NCBI GenBank assembly: GCA_944474755.1
Contig: OX104117.1
Coordinates: forward strand, 55,870,964 to 55,934,963
Reading direction: 5' to 3'
Source of the DNA: Limnoperna fortunei
Taxonomy: Eukaryota > Mollusca > Bivalvia > Mytilida > Modiolidae
Length of the DNA stretch: 64,000 bases
In this document: positions 53,165 to 64,000 of the stretch, piece by piece
Layout: every line of letters starts with the position of its first letter
How positions within the stretch are numbered: position 1 is the first letter of the stretch
Made by a program: the position numbers and the translations under genes
The notes under the pieces: generated by a model
Told to the model about the DNA's origin: nothing
Seen by the model: the letters and a program-made list of their open reading frames with translations, nothing else
The model's database searches: none

Positions 53165-54715
53165 CTTGTTTCTATCTTCAGACTAATGGCTTAGACAAGG
53201 GAATTGTATTTGGCGAATTTCTGATGCCAATTGTTGTTTTGACATTTTTTTAAATTTAGCTAATTATCCGCAGATTTCCATGTTTACGCCCTAATTAATA
53301 AATATGAATCAAGGTTGTGGCCTTATTATCAAAACGTAGTAAAATTGTTGCAATTCTATAAAGTTTGAAGTTCCCGATCTAGTAGCTGTTGAAAAAATCC
53401 CACTTTTTCAAAACTAGCAAGTACCACTGCTATACCACCTCTCCCCTCCTCATCAAAAACCTTGACCCAACGTAATTATGTGATCTACCCACACAAAAAC
53501 AAATGAATTGAACACCTACGATTACCATTGCTTAACTTCCTGGTGACGATCACTGGGCACTATCATTAATGTAGTTTGCTCTAACAATTGTTGGCGTCCT
53601 ATAAATACTAGTAGTACATCTGTTACCATATCCTACTGATACCTAAAATATATAAGTTCTGATGTTGAACCCTCTATTTCTTTCGAAATATCTGCACCAA
53701 GTCAGGACCATTGTCGTAAGTGCTTCATTATTGGTTCTTGGTTCTGGTTTTTAAAGGACTTTTTTGACAGTCTCCTTTGTGTTCAGTACTATAAAAGTAC
53801 GAAATAAATGTACGCTTCGTTTTTTGTATGTTTAATTCACTGGGTTTCTGTAAAAACGTGGTTCTACATATGCTGAAACTTGATAAAATATCGAAACTTT
53901 ATTACTCTGTTTGGAAATCAAATGGCTTTCCAGGTTATACAAGATTTTGTAACTGCTTTTGTATCTATCTAAATATTGTTTAGTATTCATATGAAACACT
54001 AAAAATTTGAAAAAAAGCAAGCGTTGGTTTAATTATTATTTTTTAATGTTTACGTTGCAGAAAGATTTACTAACAAATAAAATAGTACTTTTCTCTGAAA
54101 TGAACGTGTCACTGTCCATGCTTCGTTTAGTTTTGTCGCAACTAATGCAATTACAAAACAATATTTCCTTGATGATTTTGTGGAAGTGGAAAATACCATA
54201 AAGAGTAACAGTGTGCTACATTTCCCACGCAACGGAAATAATTCACCTTGATACCCGGTATAAGAAAATAAATTAATTTTGAAATAGTTCCTTTTTTACA
54301 CCAACGCACTTTAAAACAAGAATAGTTTACTACAAGTTTGTACTTTATGATCTTTGTGATTGAACACTACTTGGAAAAGTTCAATGAAGACATTTAATAT
54401 TTTAATAATTTGATTGAATAAACATTTTTTTCAAAAGCTGTCATTTAACATATATGATTTAATTTAATACATGTTTTGATATACTTAGTTTTGAAAGGTT
54501 TGTAATTACCTCAAAATAGTATTAAAAAAAACTTCAATATATGTACAATTATATTTGGAAATACCCACAACTTCCCAAATAATAGGGTGTCGCGTATTCT
54601 AGCTAGACGATTGCAAAAAGCTTCTCCACAGAGCTCTTCCAGTCTTAAGGTAAGGAAGCCATAAAAAGGCTTCCCAGTATCGCGATGCTCTACGTCAAAG
54701 AAAATTTCTTCTTGC
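53165..54715. other. Intergenic DNA with a short match to the second gene's 3' region
   Basis: At 54150-54175 the stretch aatatttccttgatgatttt nearly repeats 51082-51105 in the 3' region of the second adaptor gene, with weaker similarity on both sides. Nothing else was recognised. Confidence 0.4.
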
Positions 54716-54718
54716 TAC

Positions 54719-55016
54719 TCGGTGCCTGTGGTCGAGTGGTTAATGTAGTTGTCATCTTTTGATCACATAAATGTCAACGCTGAGGTGCGAGTGCGAGCCT
54801 CACTCCAGCAGAGTATCCTCGACTCCAATCCTCATTTAAAGGGAATTCCTATCGAAGGTTTTCTTTGGGTTCTCCAACATTCTTCCCAATAAAAAATTGA
54901 TTGATTGGATGTTTGCTTTACGTTTAGCGAGCAGTATTTCAGCCCCGATAACTGGACGCCCGGTGTAACCGAAAAAATTACTGAAAGTGTCGTTAATACA
55001 ATCAAACAAACAAACG
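54719..55016 (+). repeat. SINE family A, diverged copy
   Basis: Head ggtgcctgtggtcgagtggt with an eroded B box, body tcgactccaatcctcattta, then a later tail atttcagccccgataactgg and actgaaagtgtcgttaatac followed by (CAAA)n. The interior has extra sequence, so it may be two overlapping copies. Confidence 0.65.
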
Positions 55017-56160
55017 GAAACAAAACTGCTTCTAGATCTATTCTTAAGATGGCGTCCAATATCGTCGGCAAGGCAATATCTTCGGTCTATAAAAATATCA
55101 CAGCCAGTGTACAATAATGTGTGTGGTTGCATAACAAACGAAAGTACAGTAATGTTCGTATACATCTTCGTAGTATTATGATAAAGTAGATACAATCACA
55201 TAAAAATATATATATATTTTATAGAACAACCCATAAAGAACAATAAAAAACAAGATTGAGTAACACTAACACAGTAAACAAATAATGAGTGCACCCATGT
55301 GCGCCAGACAAGCACTGCCGGCCTCGAATTACACACAAGTCAAGTCAAAGTATCGAAATTAAAAACACCTGGCTGATCTTTAGCATTAATCTACTAATAA
55401 ACATCACCGAGATTTTTATTTTTGCATTTTTAATAATCAATAATGAATAAACAGGTTTAATTTTAATATGTACAATAATTAAAAACGTTGTTTTACATCC
55501 GATTTTGCTCGTTTTATTCAGGAAGTTTTTTTAAATTCCGAAATTTTACTTATTGTACTGAATTATTTTATCATTTGTTTTTGCTAGTACTTTTTTTAAA
55601 ATATTCTTCCTCTTGATAATTGCTCTATCACAATTATATTTTAATATATTTTATAGAATGTTAAGCATTTATTTTTTTTATATAAGAATTAAATGCATCG
55701 TTTCATTAGGGTGGAAAGGTGTTGATTGAAGCGCATTCTGTATCGTGTGCGTTCAGTCAACGCTTTAATATTGGGGTAGTGCTTCATGCGCAATTAAGAC
55801 CCTTTTGCAGATTATGGTAGAGAGTAAAGAGTAGCCTATCTAACACCCCTTATGCTTTTGCAATGGCAGTCATCAAAGTACATGCCCTTTACTACAAATT
55901 AAATTTTTTTTTCGGAATATAACTGAAAAACTGCTGAATGGGCGTTAAGCAATCGTTCAATCAGTCAATTCTTCTTATTTTAATGTCAAAATGCAGCGTA
56001 AAAAATATCATGGGAGTGATATATTCTTTAAAAAAAATCAAAGTTGTCAACGAGGCACGTTAATCTGGATGCTCGCGCAAAGATGTGAAAAAATCCACTT
56101 TGGAACCAAATGTTCCCTCCTTTATCATATTTATCCTATTTAATTGACAAATTATAAAAT
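55017..56160. other. Intergenic DNA with a SINE-tail fragment
   Basis: A tail-like piece (aatataactgaaaaactgct, gggcgttaagcaatcgttca) lies at 55914-55972. The remainder shows nothing recognisable, including no relic of adaptor exons 1 or 2. Confidence 0.45.
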
Positions 56161-56164
56161 GGAA

Positions 56165-57185
56165 CAAGAAACTTTTGATGCAAAGCATCAGTTCGCCGTC
56201 TATTTATTTATTCTGTATTCTGCACGCGTTTGTCAAAATGATTTGATAATTATTTTACGGGACGCATTTTAAAGCATGTTTATATCTATTTTACAGAGGT
56301 TATTCTTTACGTTCTTTGCAATGCGTCAAAGCTTTGGGTTAATATTTTGTTCAAATCGTACATGAACAATATGTACTTCAGACCAAATATTTTCATTAGC
56401 TGTACTTTTAATGCGTGGCTTAGAGGCTGTATTATAATCAAACGTTTAGAACATTGAATAAGATTATCTCGACAATATGGCAACTATAAAAGAAGGTAAT
56501 CTTAATTTTAGATTGGATTTTAAAAAATGTACATCTAAAGGACCAGATATGCATAAATAATCACAGTTTGTTTTTATATAACATAAAAGCTTGCGAAGCA
56601 GGCATCTCGGATTTTCAATCGAACTAAAATACACACTTTCTTAAGATTATCTAATGAAAGCATTGCAATTTCTAAAAAGAAGGCATTTGAACTTTATCCC
56701 CATAATATTACATGTAAATCTAAGTCCTGCAGTTGTGGCTTCTTTGAATTGTAGATTTCTAAATTTGCGCACATGTAATCTTTTGTCATATATTAAATCA
56801 TAATTTAATATACACGTGGTTCAATTTAATTATTGACATAACATTTATTTATTGAATCTTACAAATGTCGGCCTTCTCCGGAATTGTGTACACAAAATAG
56901 CCTTTTATTCTTGTTTACGATTTTTCAAAGCTACGCTCGTCGATAGAGCTATCACCGAAAGACATAGTACCAGGACAACAATGGTCTCCCTCTATTATTA
57001 CCTTCCGTAAATAGAATACCAACACAGTTTATTATTACATGAAACTTTGATATCACCCAAGCATTTTTGCAGTCGAACATCGTGTTTTTTTCTGCTTTTT
57101 CAATTATTTATTGTAACTAAGCGTATACTTCAAAATATATTCTCCTATATCCGTCATTAGCAACGAAAGTGAATACAAATATATC
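56165..57185 (+). repeat. Duplicate of intron 2 of the second adaptor gene
   Basis: A run of matches in order to 45895-46785: aatgcgtcaaagcttt (56321 against 46062), a tagaacattg-type phrase before gaataa, agaaggtaatctt against agaagataatcta, the acgtggttcaatttaattat series against acgtggtttaattaaatta, and ccgtaaata-ataccaa in both. Same orientation, moderately diverged, with indels. No coding exon is included at either end. It is either a decayed third gene copy or an interspersed element shared by both sites. Confidence 0.7.
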
Positions 57186-57849
57186 GCCGCCCTCCTGGGC
57201 GGCAATAATAACAGTTATCAAATAGATACAATTTAGAAGTGAACGTAAAATACCTGTTTTATTATACAGCGGACAATTTTCAAAAAATACTGCTTATTAT
57301 GCTTGTCAAACTTTGATAACGTCAATCAAATAATATGACATCTTTGTCATGAGAAATAAATTTCACAGTCAATAAATTTATTTAATGAAAAGAAATACCG
57401 TCAGTATATAATTGTTTCCTTTTGGGATTTCCATTCTATATAAAGAACACATCTATAGGACATTTTCGTCATAAATAGATCGAAAATTTACATTTTTAAA
57501 AACTTATGTTATTAGTATTTACGCATGAAATCACACTAGCACAACGACCAAGATATGGTGCACATATACTCTGTAAAAAAGAAACGCATATTAGATTGTT
57601 TTAAATATTTTAGTAGATGTATTTTGGATGAAGATTTTACAATAAAAATATAGACTTTCACTAAAATGTTTTTAAGTGAACAAAATTACAGTCCATTCCT
57701 TAAACGATTGGTAATTAAAAATCAGTTATCAGAGTAAAAAATACTTCCTGTCACGTTTAAGTTAGTACCGTGAATGCCACTGCTCTGCGTCTTTCCTAGT
57801 ATAGACTAAATGATTGTTCCTACGTTATTACGTGGTATTGTTCATGTTG

Positions 57850-58260
57850 CAACATTGACTGAGCTGGTCGTGGTCTGAGGCGGATGTTGACGCTGGCCCA
57901 CATGTTTATCTAGCTGGTCCCACATGCGTTATATCGGACTCAAATTCGGTGATTCGGAAGGCCTTGGTAGCACATTAATGTTGTTTTTCTCAAAATTGTC
58001 CTCTGTTAAGCGCATTGGGTGAAGCCTGGTTTTGTCCCGTTGGAACAACTGCCTCTGTCGGTCAAATAAGAACTCTAGGTGAGGTTTGGAGAATTTCGTC
58101 TCAGTTGCTGTGTGCCCATAAATTACCTGCGACATGCACCAGTTACGTTTTACGGTCATTATATAGATCGCCGCTCCCATCACTACCTCCACCGGAGGGT
58201 CTAATGCCATATTGTGGAAAAAGGTTGCGGTTTGTTTGCGAGATGTTTTTCTCAATACAG
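57850..58260 (-). pseudogene. Dead Tc1-type transposase fragment
   Basis: The minus-strand frame ending at 57929 contains FQRDKTRLH (second catalytic Asp box of Tc1 transposases, usually F-Q-x-D-N-A-x-x-H) and NVLPRPSESPNLSPI, after which a TAA stop replaces the third catalytic acid expected in SP(D/N)LxPIE. Homology resumes in the same frame after the stop (MWDQLDKHV). The N-terminal half is missing or scrambled, with likely frameshifts. A terminal-repeat-like sequence, tatactctgtaaaaaagaaa, near 57566 resembles the MITE ends at 59811 and 60176. Confidence 0.8.
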
Positions 58261-58264
58261 GTAT

Positions 58265-59400
58265 TCCGGCTTTGGCTTTTGCGGCAACAGTTCTATTTCG
58301 TCAATCAAAAACCCTTATGTAGCAATCTTGACAAAGAGTCGCTATGCAATAGTCATATTAAATTTCACAGTATACCTTAATTTCTTTTAAAAATTGTAAT
58401 ACTGTGACGCCCGTTACAGCTTTAAACAAAGAAAACGTATCTACAGTGTAAAAATGTTCCCGAATGTAGGCCACGTCTTCAATCCATCAAGACGTGGTTG
58501 ATTGTATATGTAGTTGCATGGCACACACAAGGGTCATATATTCATTATTTAAAATGTAATTATGTGTCGTCCTGGTGTGACCAAGACGACATCTGGTTAA
58601 AATATCTTTGTCTCGACCAACTGTAAAAGAGGTAAAATTTTTTGTGCGAAGAAGTGACCCACAATATGAACATGGAGATCCCAACAACTCTACCACAAAG
58701 TACAAATATGGTTCAACATAATTGGCTTAAAATCATTAAAAGGAACCGATCCGTTAACGATTTCATCGTTTTAGGCCCTCTAAGAATCGTGTTTCCATAG
58801 ATTCCTACAAGGCTGGGAATTTATAAAAACACAACCTCTTTCCCCATACAAGCAAGACAATAGAAATTTCATTTAATTACGAATAAATGGCCTTTTCGTT
58901 TTGAAATTTCTACCGTAAAAAAACATGATAGCAAGTCTGAACAGATGATAAATTTACTCTGCTAAATGTTGTTGTATTAATAATAGGTTAGTCTCGGGAC
59001 TTTTAATTTTCTTAGATAATAAATATAAGTAGATTGAGGATGTAACCGGGGGAACAAAGATTTTAATAGTAACAATATTATCTAAAAATATACCAGATTT
59101 TTTAAATGATGTTTTATTTTTATGCCAAACAATTGAGTTTTCTTTGGCTGTTTTTTTTAAAGATATTTTAGTAAAAAGGTTAGAAAATACAGTCAAATTA
59201 TGAGTTGCCAGGAAAAGCCTTTAATTCTCCTTTTATATACCAGAAAAAACACCCGTTTGCTTCAACATAATATTTTTGCATTGGTGAAAGTTGGAAGGCT
59301 TAGTAGCAATCTTTGATGATGAATTGTCTCGAGGATGTATTGACAAATGACCTGCGTGCTGAACCAGAAATAAAGCTTTGATCGACCAGCGATCTGTACA
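58265..59400. other. Intergenic DNA, nothing recognised
   Basis: No repeat family or exon identified. Confidence 0.45.
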
Positions 59401-59402
59401 GA

Positions 59403-59692
59403 ATAACAGGAGCGGATTAAGAAAAACGGGCTAAGGAGGACGAAATTCGAGCAAGGAGTCTGGGGATCGCATAGCCTCGGTGAGGGATTAGGGGAAGCTG
59501 GTGAAATTTAAGCAATAAAGAGGGTATTGAGGACTACACATGTTTTCATTTAATTTTCAACACACTCTCGCTTGCTCTTTCTTTCTTTTCTCTGTCTTTC
59601 TTCATTTGTTTGTGCATTTTCTCTTTCTGTTCCCTTTTTAGAGGTGGGGGCGAACGTCCTCTTCGCCCCTCTGGATCCGCCACTGATTTAGT
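59403..59692. mobile_element. Possible GGATCC-ended MITE
   Basis: The left end caggagcggattaagaaaaa and the right end ctctggatccgccactg are roughly inverted (CAGnGGCGGATnnAG). The right terminus matches those at 12057 and 17482. No coding capacity. Confidence 0.4.
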
Positions 59693-59810
59693 AAAACTTC
59701 GCACCCAATACCCAGTCGGTGCTTGATACGACTTTGAAATAATGAGTTCTTTTAGGCTTACTTTTTATCGTTTTTGATTTGGGGTAGAAAAGTTTGATTT
59801 GATTCCAATA

Positions 59811-60176
59811 TACTCACTCAAAAAAGAAACGGCAGCATCTAACCTTGGCATAGCTTAAACTCATCAGAATTTTATTTTACTAATGCAGTCAAGAAAAGAA
59901 ATAGCGGGTTTTTATACCGATTGTCTGAGTTAATAAAATGCCCATGATTTGCACGTGAAAGTCGACCCTGTTTAAGTAATGAGTAATTCATAGTGTGCTC
60001 CAGATTTCGACCACAGTCGTTCACGGGTGGATGAACTTAAATGCTTTTACCTGGAAACCTTTAATTAAGGTGTAATTATGATGCTGTGTAAAAATATATT
60101 TGAATATTTATATGTTATTTGTCCGCAAAAAAAAATGATTTGAAAAAAAATTATCCGATTCTTTTTTGAGTGAGTA
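59811..60176. mobile_element. 366-bp MITE of Tc1/mariner type, TA target site
   Basis: The ends are perfect inverted repeats over at least 18 bp: tactcactcaaaaaagaa at 59811 and its reverse complement ttcttttttgagtgagta ending at 60176. A TA dinucleotide flanks each side, as expected for Tc1/mariner insertion. The interior is non-coding. The dead transposase at 57850-58260 has a similar sequence near its 57566 end, so a related autonomous element may have mobilised it (inference). Confidence 0.85.
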
Positions 60177-60579
60177 TATAAACCAAGGAAATTTGTTTTT
60201 TTAATCGAGTAATTATAGTATACAAATTATGCAAATGAGCTTTTAGATCTCTCGGGTATTACATGTCTACCCCCTTAATACCATTGACATGCGATAACGT
60301 TGTAGTTACGCTGATATAATCTTGATATATTGTATTGAATAGCAACGACCCAGATTGTAATCAGACATAGCCAAAACCTCTATAACTAGATATGCTTTTT
60401 CCTATGAACAGACAGAGGGTTTTTCGTCAATAACTAGTGTGCATAAACCAATCTTGCTGAAACTTTTGATATAGCAAGCTTGCATAAAGACCTAGCTTTG
60501 GGCATGTGTAGACGCGAACAATTTAGCATTTTGTACGAGCCTAATTTTATCGATATCTACACAAGAGGTTTCCAACTTA

Positions 60580-60720
60580 TAATTAGCGTTGCACTATTTA
60601 ACCGCGTTATCCACTGTCGTCCGCGGTCAGGCGTTCCATATAATGACCTAACATTCGACCAAAGTGAGGGAATCCTCTATCCGCCAACTGGGACACGCTG
60701 GGCATCTCTGTGTGTCGTGC
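60580..60720 (-). repeat. SINE family C, 5' half
   Basis: The reverse complement gives gttaggtcattatatggaac, gcctgaccgcgga, gtggataacgcggtt, in family C order; the 3' tail is missing. Confidence 0.6.
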
Positions 60721-60724
60721 ACTG

Positions 60725-61985
60725 TGAACCCTTATAGAATGGTCCCAAGGGATGCACTGAACACCTCTATGGGGCCAGCACTATGAACCCTCCCAGTATG
60801 GACGGTTTTTAAGGCTTTTACATAAATATCCTCATAAGTGTACAACATTTTCAATCAATACTGTTTGTAATTTTGATATTTTCAGGACCCTAGCATCAAC
60901 TCAGAAGCATCTTTGTATTGGGTTCTGTATATTATCAGCTGTGTTAATTTTCTGATCCTTTTCATTGTAACTTCGTAAACGTCTCTAGCATGTGTAACAT
61001 TCAAATAATCTGTTCTTAATCAAAAATTAATCTAGCCAAACAAAAAAAATAGTTTAAAGAAAAAATAATATTTAATCTAAAAAATACGGTCCAACATTTT
61101 TGGTTGTCTGTTTTTTAGATATTGTAAATGAAATAATATTAATCAAGGTGTTACCCGGTTAAATGGCTTATTTTCGTCTTAAATATCTTGCAGATATGCT
61201 TGAGAAATAACAAAAACTTCCTCATCTGGTGTAAACAAAATTTTACCTTGGCGATCACTTAAATCCTATCGTTAAAGTGAGTGTCATAAACTAAGCCCGC
61301 GAAATAATTGGAGATAATATGATAACACAAAGGTACAGATATGCCCGTGTCGTCAATTTTGTAGAGAACTTAGTTTCATGGCCCTAGATTTTAATCTAGT
61401 TCACCAATTTATGCTTAATTTTACTAAAATGATCCCTTTAGGACAAAATAAGGATTTGTTTGATAATGGGCATACATTCCCCTACCATGTAGGAAAAAGG
61501 GTCGAATATTGTCTTTTTTTCATAGTTATGGATCCTTTAATCTTTATTTTTCAATCGATTCATCTGTAGTTTCTTCATAATATTTTTTAAATCATAAGCT
61601 TTCAGTAGTATGCCATCAGAATTTCCGTTTATAAAAATGAAAAACAACCAAAAAAAACCACCGAACTCATTCATATTTTGGATCGAAACTAAGAATTAAA
61701 CATGTTTAGCGGCTGCAATAAACCTACTATATTTCGAAATATACAACATGGGTTTTTATCAAGGCAGATGGCACTTTCTACACACGCCGCCTACCATGGT
61801 CCACTGCCAGGCTTCCATATGAAGGTAATAACAAATACTGAAACCAATTAACCGAACACCAAGTAGCTGATCAGTAAGGTGTGTCAACTGATATTAATTC
61901 AACGGTGCGTTACAAAGATAAAGTAACCAATATCTCACCTGACAACCTCACGAGAGGGTTGAGAGGGTTCAAAGTTCTCGAATCA
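60725..61985. other. Intergenic DNA, nothing recognised
   Basis: No repeat or exon identified beyond SINE-like debris near 60770. Confidence 0.4.
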
Positions 61986-61989
61986 CAGA

Positions 61990-62345
61990 GCAGATCAGTG
62001 GGTCTCCGTGTGGCGGATAGGGGAGACCCTCTCGTTGGGGTTGTCAGGTCATAATATGGAAAGCCTGATCGCAAACCGTAGTGGTTAATGTGTCTGGAAT
62101 ATGCCACGCTCCTTGCACGATACAGATCCCTTTTGTAGATTTCGAGGAGTATGTTCATTGTAGCTGCTATAAAAGGCTAAATTTTATGACCCTACCAAAT
62201 ACTCCATACTTCTCCAGTAGCAATCAAAATTGTCTTCACTGTGTTCCATCCCACCCCTGTTTTCCATTGATTTATTGTTTGCTTAAATATTCTCGTCCTG
62301 AATATAGCTGAAATACTGCTCGTTGGACGTAATGCAAACATCCAA
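61990..62345 (+). repeat. SINE family C, full copy
   Basis: Order: gtctccgtgtggcggatagg, gaccctctcgttggggttgt, caggtcataatatggaaagc, gtggttaatgtgtctggaat, gccacgctccttgcacgata, tail ctgaatatagctgaaatact then gctcgttggacgtaa and a (TCAA)n-type end. A reversed 5' fragment follows at about 62358-62415 and another precedes it near 61938-61965. Confidence 0.75.
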
Positions 62346-62419
62346 TCAACCAATCAAACCTCACGAGAGGGCTTCCCCTATCCGTCAGCTGAGGACGCGC
62401 TGAGAAGGTGTGGGATCTT

Positions 62420-64000
62420 TGCCATTTATTTAGATAAAAGTGTTACTTTATGTATTGGACTTTAACTACTTTTGTACAATTGTACTGTTTTAAATGTTAA
62501 TGACAATTTTCGATTTGTCTATAATTTTAAATAGTATGAAAAAAAGTGTTCTAGTGGAATATGGAGTATAGTCTTTGAGTAAGAAAGACATTCTAAACGA
62601 CCTTAAAATAGAACTCTCCCCCGCTATTATGTTAAAAATAGAAACTACATAATAAACTGCTAAGTTTCTTCTGCATATTGATGAACTACAAATGCTGATA
62701 CAAAATTAATATCCTCTTCGAATGTTTCCCACTGTTCTCGCTCTCGGATACACTATCTACGTCATTGTAAGGTGTTCAAGTGGTACATAAATGTTTTATT
62801 CTATCAGTGTATGTGGAACCACAGTAGCAATTTCCGACCTATACTAGATGATGATATTGTATTGGGATAGATTTTCACTCTAACGAGCAACGTTTGAAAT
62901 TTAGGATCCAAATTAAGGAAGTATAATAGATTATTGTAATGAACTTATTACCAAACAGATATTGCTGATAAATCTAATGAATAATTCCTTCTGTCTAAGT
63001 TCTGCATCTATAGATTTGTAGAAGCATCATAGTCTAATATAAATATAAAATTATGTTCAGATAAAGTCAGACTGTATAATAGCTTGCATAATAATTTAAT
63101 TGAGATGCACAGTTGACTCTTCTAGTACAGCAATTGTAGCCTATGCCCTTAGGTAAAGGTAAATTTTTCATTCCTTATATTGATTGCGCCAACTGCCTTA
63201 CCTAGAAATTAAAGTTTTTTTAAAGACTACATTATTTTCGTTTTAATTGTAAGTTATATTTAAAATAAACACTTTCTTCAAAGTGTTACTAACCAGGACC
63301 GTATTTTTGTCATAGCAAATTGTCTTTTCTGGTGACGTCATTTAGTTTTCGGTAATCTATGCAATAACGAAGGTAGTCGTTATTTAAAGTTTATTATTTC
63401 TGACAAAGACTTGTAACCTACACTGGGTGACAAAACATCTGTGCAGACCATATATTTCGTTTGTGTGAGTTTTGAATTGAGTGCAAAGGTACATCTTGGC
63501 TGCAGTTGGAAAGCAGGATTACATGAATACATGTCTCCTAAACCTTGTTGTTTTATAAAACATTCTTCTTCCGCTTCTTCGATAACTCTATCAACTCTTG
63601 ATTGAAATTTGTGCCTACACCTTCACACCAAAGGTTTTTTTTGTTTTATCTTTTTTTCATGTTTGTTTAACCACTGCCTTATTGATATAATATTTGGTAT
63701 TATGTGAATTCTTTCTCCGGCCTAATATCATCAGAAGTGGTCATAGGTCGGCCTACATCCTTGCTCTCGCGAAATTTGATGGTTATGGAAAACGATTTAA
63801 ATTATGTCCATTTTAAAGACAGCGTCTGTTGACAGCATTGTGGCGATTACATCGGTGGAATCCCTATGACCATCAAAAGCTTATGTTAAGCATTTGTTTT
63901 AATGCTTTAATGCTTTCTTATTATAAATCGTGTTTTCTTTACTATTTGTAACGGTTCTTTTAGACCAAATCTTTCTCGTCCATCTGTACCTATCTGCTGC
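62420..64000. other. Intergenic DNA, nothing recognised
   Basis: No exon with splice support, no family repeat and no further adaptor-gene similarity was seen up to the window end. Confidence 0.45.

Noticed and set aside
58015..58380. Plus-strand open frame of 121 codons
   Set aside because: Shadow of the Tc1 transposase relic on the other strand.

Overview
The window is nuclear DNA of an animal, most likely a bivalve mollusc. It is AT-rich and intron-rich, with GT-AG introns. It is crowded with tRNA-derived SINEs, short foldback and MITE-like elements, LINE and Tc1 relics, long (TA)n tracts, and a hammerhead-ribozyme repeat of the kind known from bivalve Penelope-like elements and retrozymes. 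Bivalve placement rests on the repeat style and is an inference; the species cannot be named from the sequence.

Only two convincing protein-coding genes are present. They lie head to tail on the + strand at 30676-38774 (13 coding exons, 699 aa) and 44009-50806 (9 coding exons, 513 aa). Both encode adaptors of the BCAP/BANK/Dof family (PIK3AP1, BANK1, Drosophila stumps): an N-terminal TIR-like domain, a DBB domain and an ankyrin-like segment. I rebuilt the exon chains from splice sites, reading phase and comparison of the two copies. In both, the first four exons have the same phases and add up to exactly 1156 nt, so they are tandem duplicates. Copy 1 carries two YxxM motifs (PI3-kinase p85 SH2 docking), a YVNF motif (GRB2 type) and proline-rich stretches. 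Copy 2 lacks the exons holding most of these and has no YxxM at all. It may therefore have lost direct PI3K recruitment.

Layout. 1-30 kb is gene-poor: SINEs, a 5.3-6.7 kb block with (TA)n tracts, 254-bp direct repeats, a complete type I hammerhead ribozyme and a perfect 38-bp inverted repeat around a hammerhead-like core, a 41-bp minisatellite (8.1-8.9 kb), a 1.1-kb long-inverted-repeat element (11.4-12.6 kb), foldbacks, two LINE reverse-transcriptase relics, and a weak pair of phase-compatible exons at 24.0-25.8 kb. 30-51 kb holds the tandem adaptor genes, whose introns have collected SINEs and a reverse copy of the hammerhead-associated repeat. 51-64 kb is again gene-poor, with SINEs, a ~1-kb duplicate of intron 2 of gene 2 (about 56.16-57.19 kb), a dead Tc1 transposase and a clean TA-flanked MITE.

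No CRISPR array, rRNA gene, functional tRNA gene or prokaryotic feature was seen. All repeat boundaries were read by eye and are approximate unless stated.
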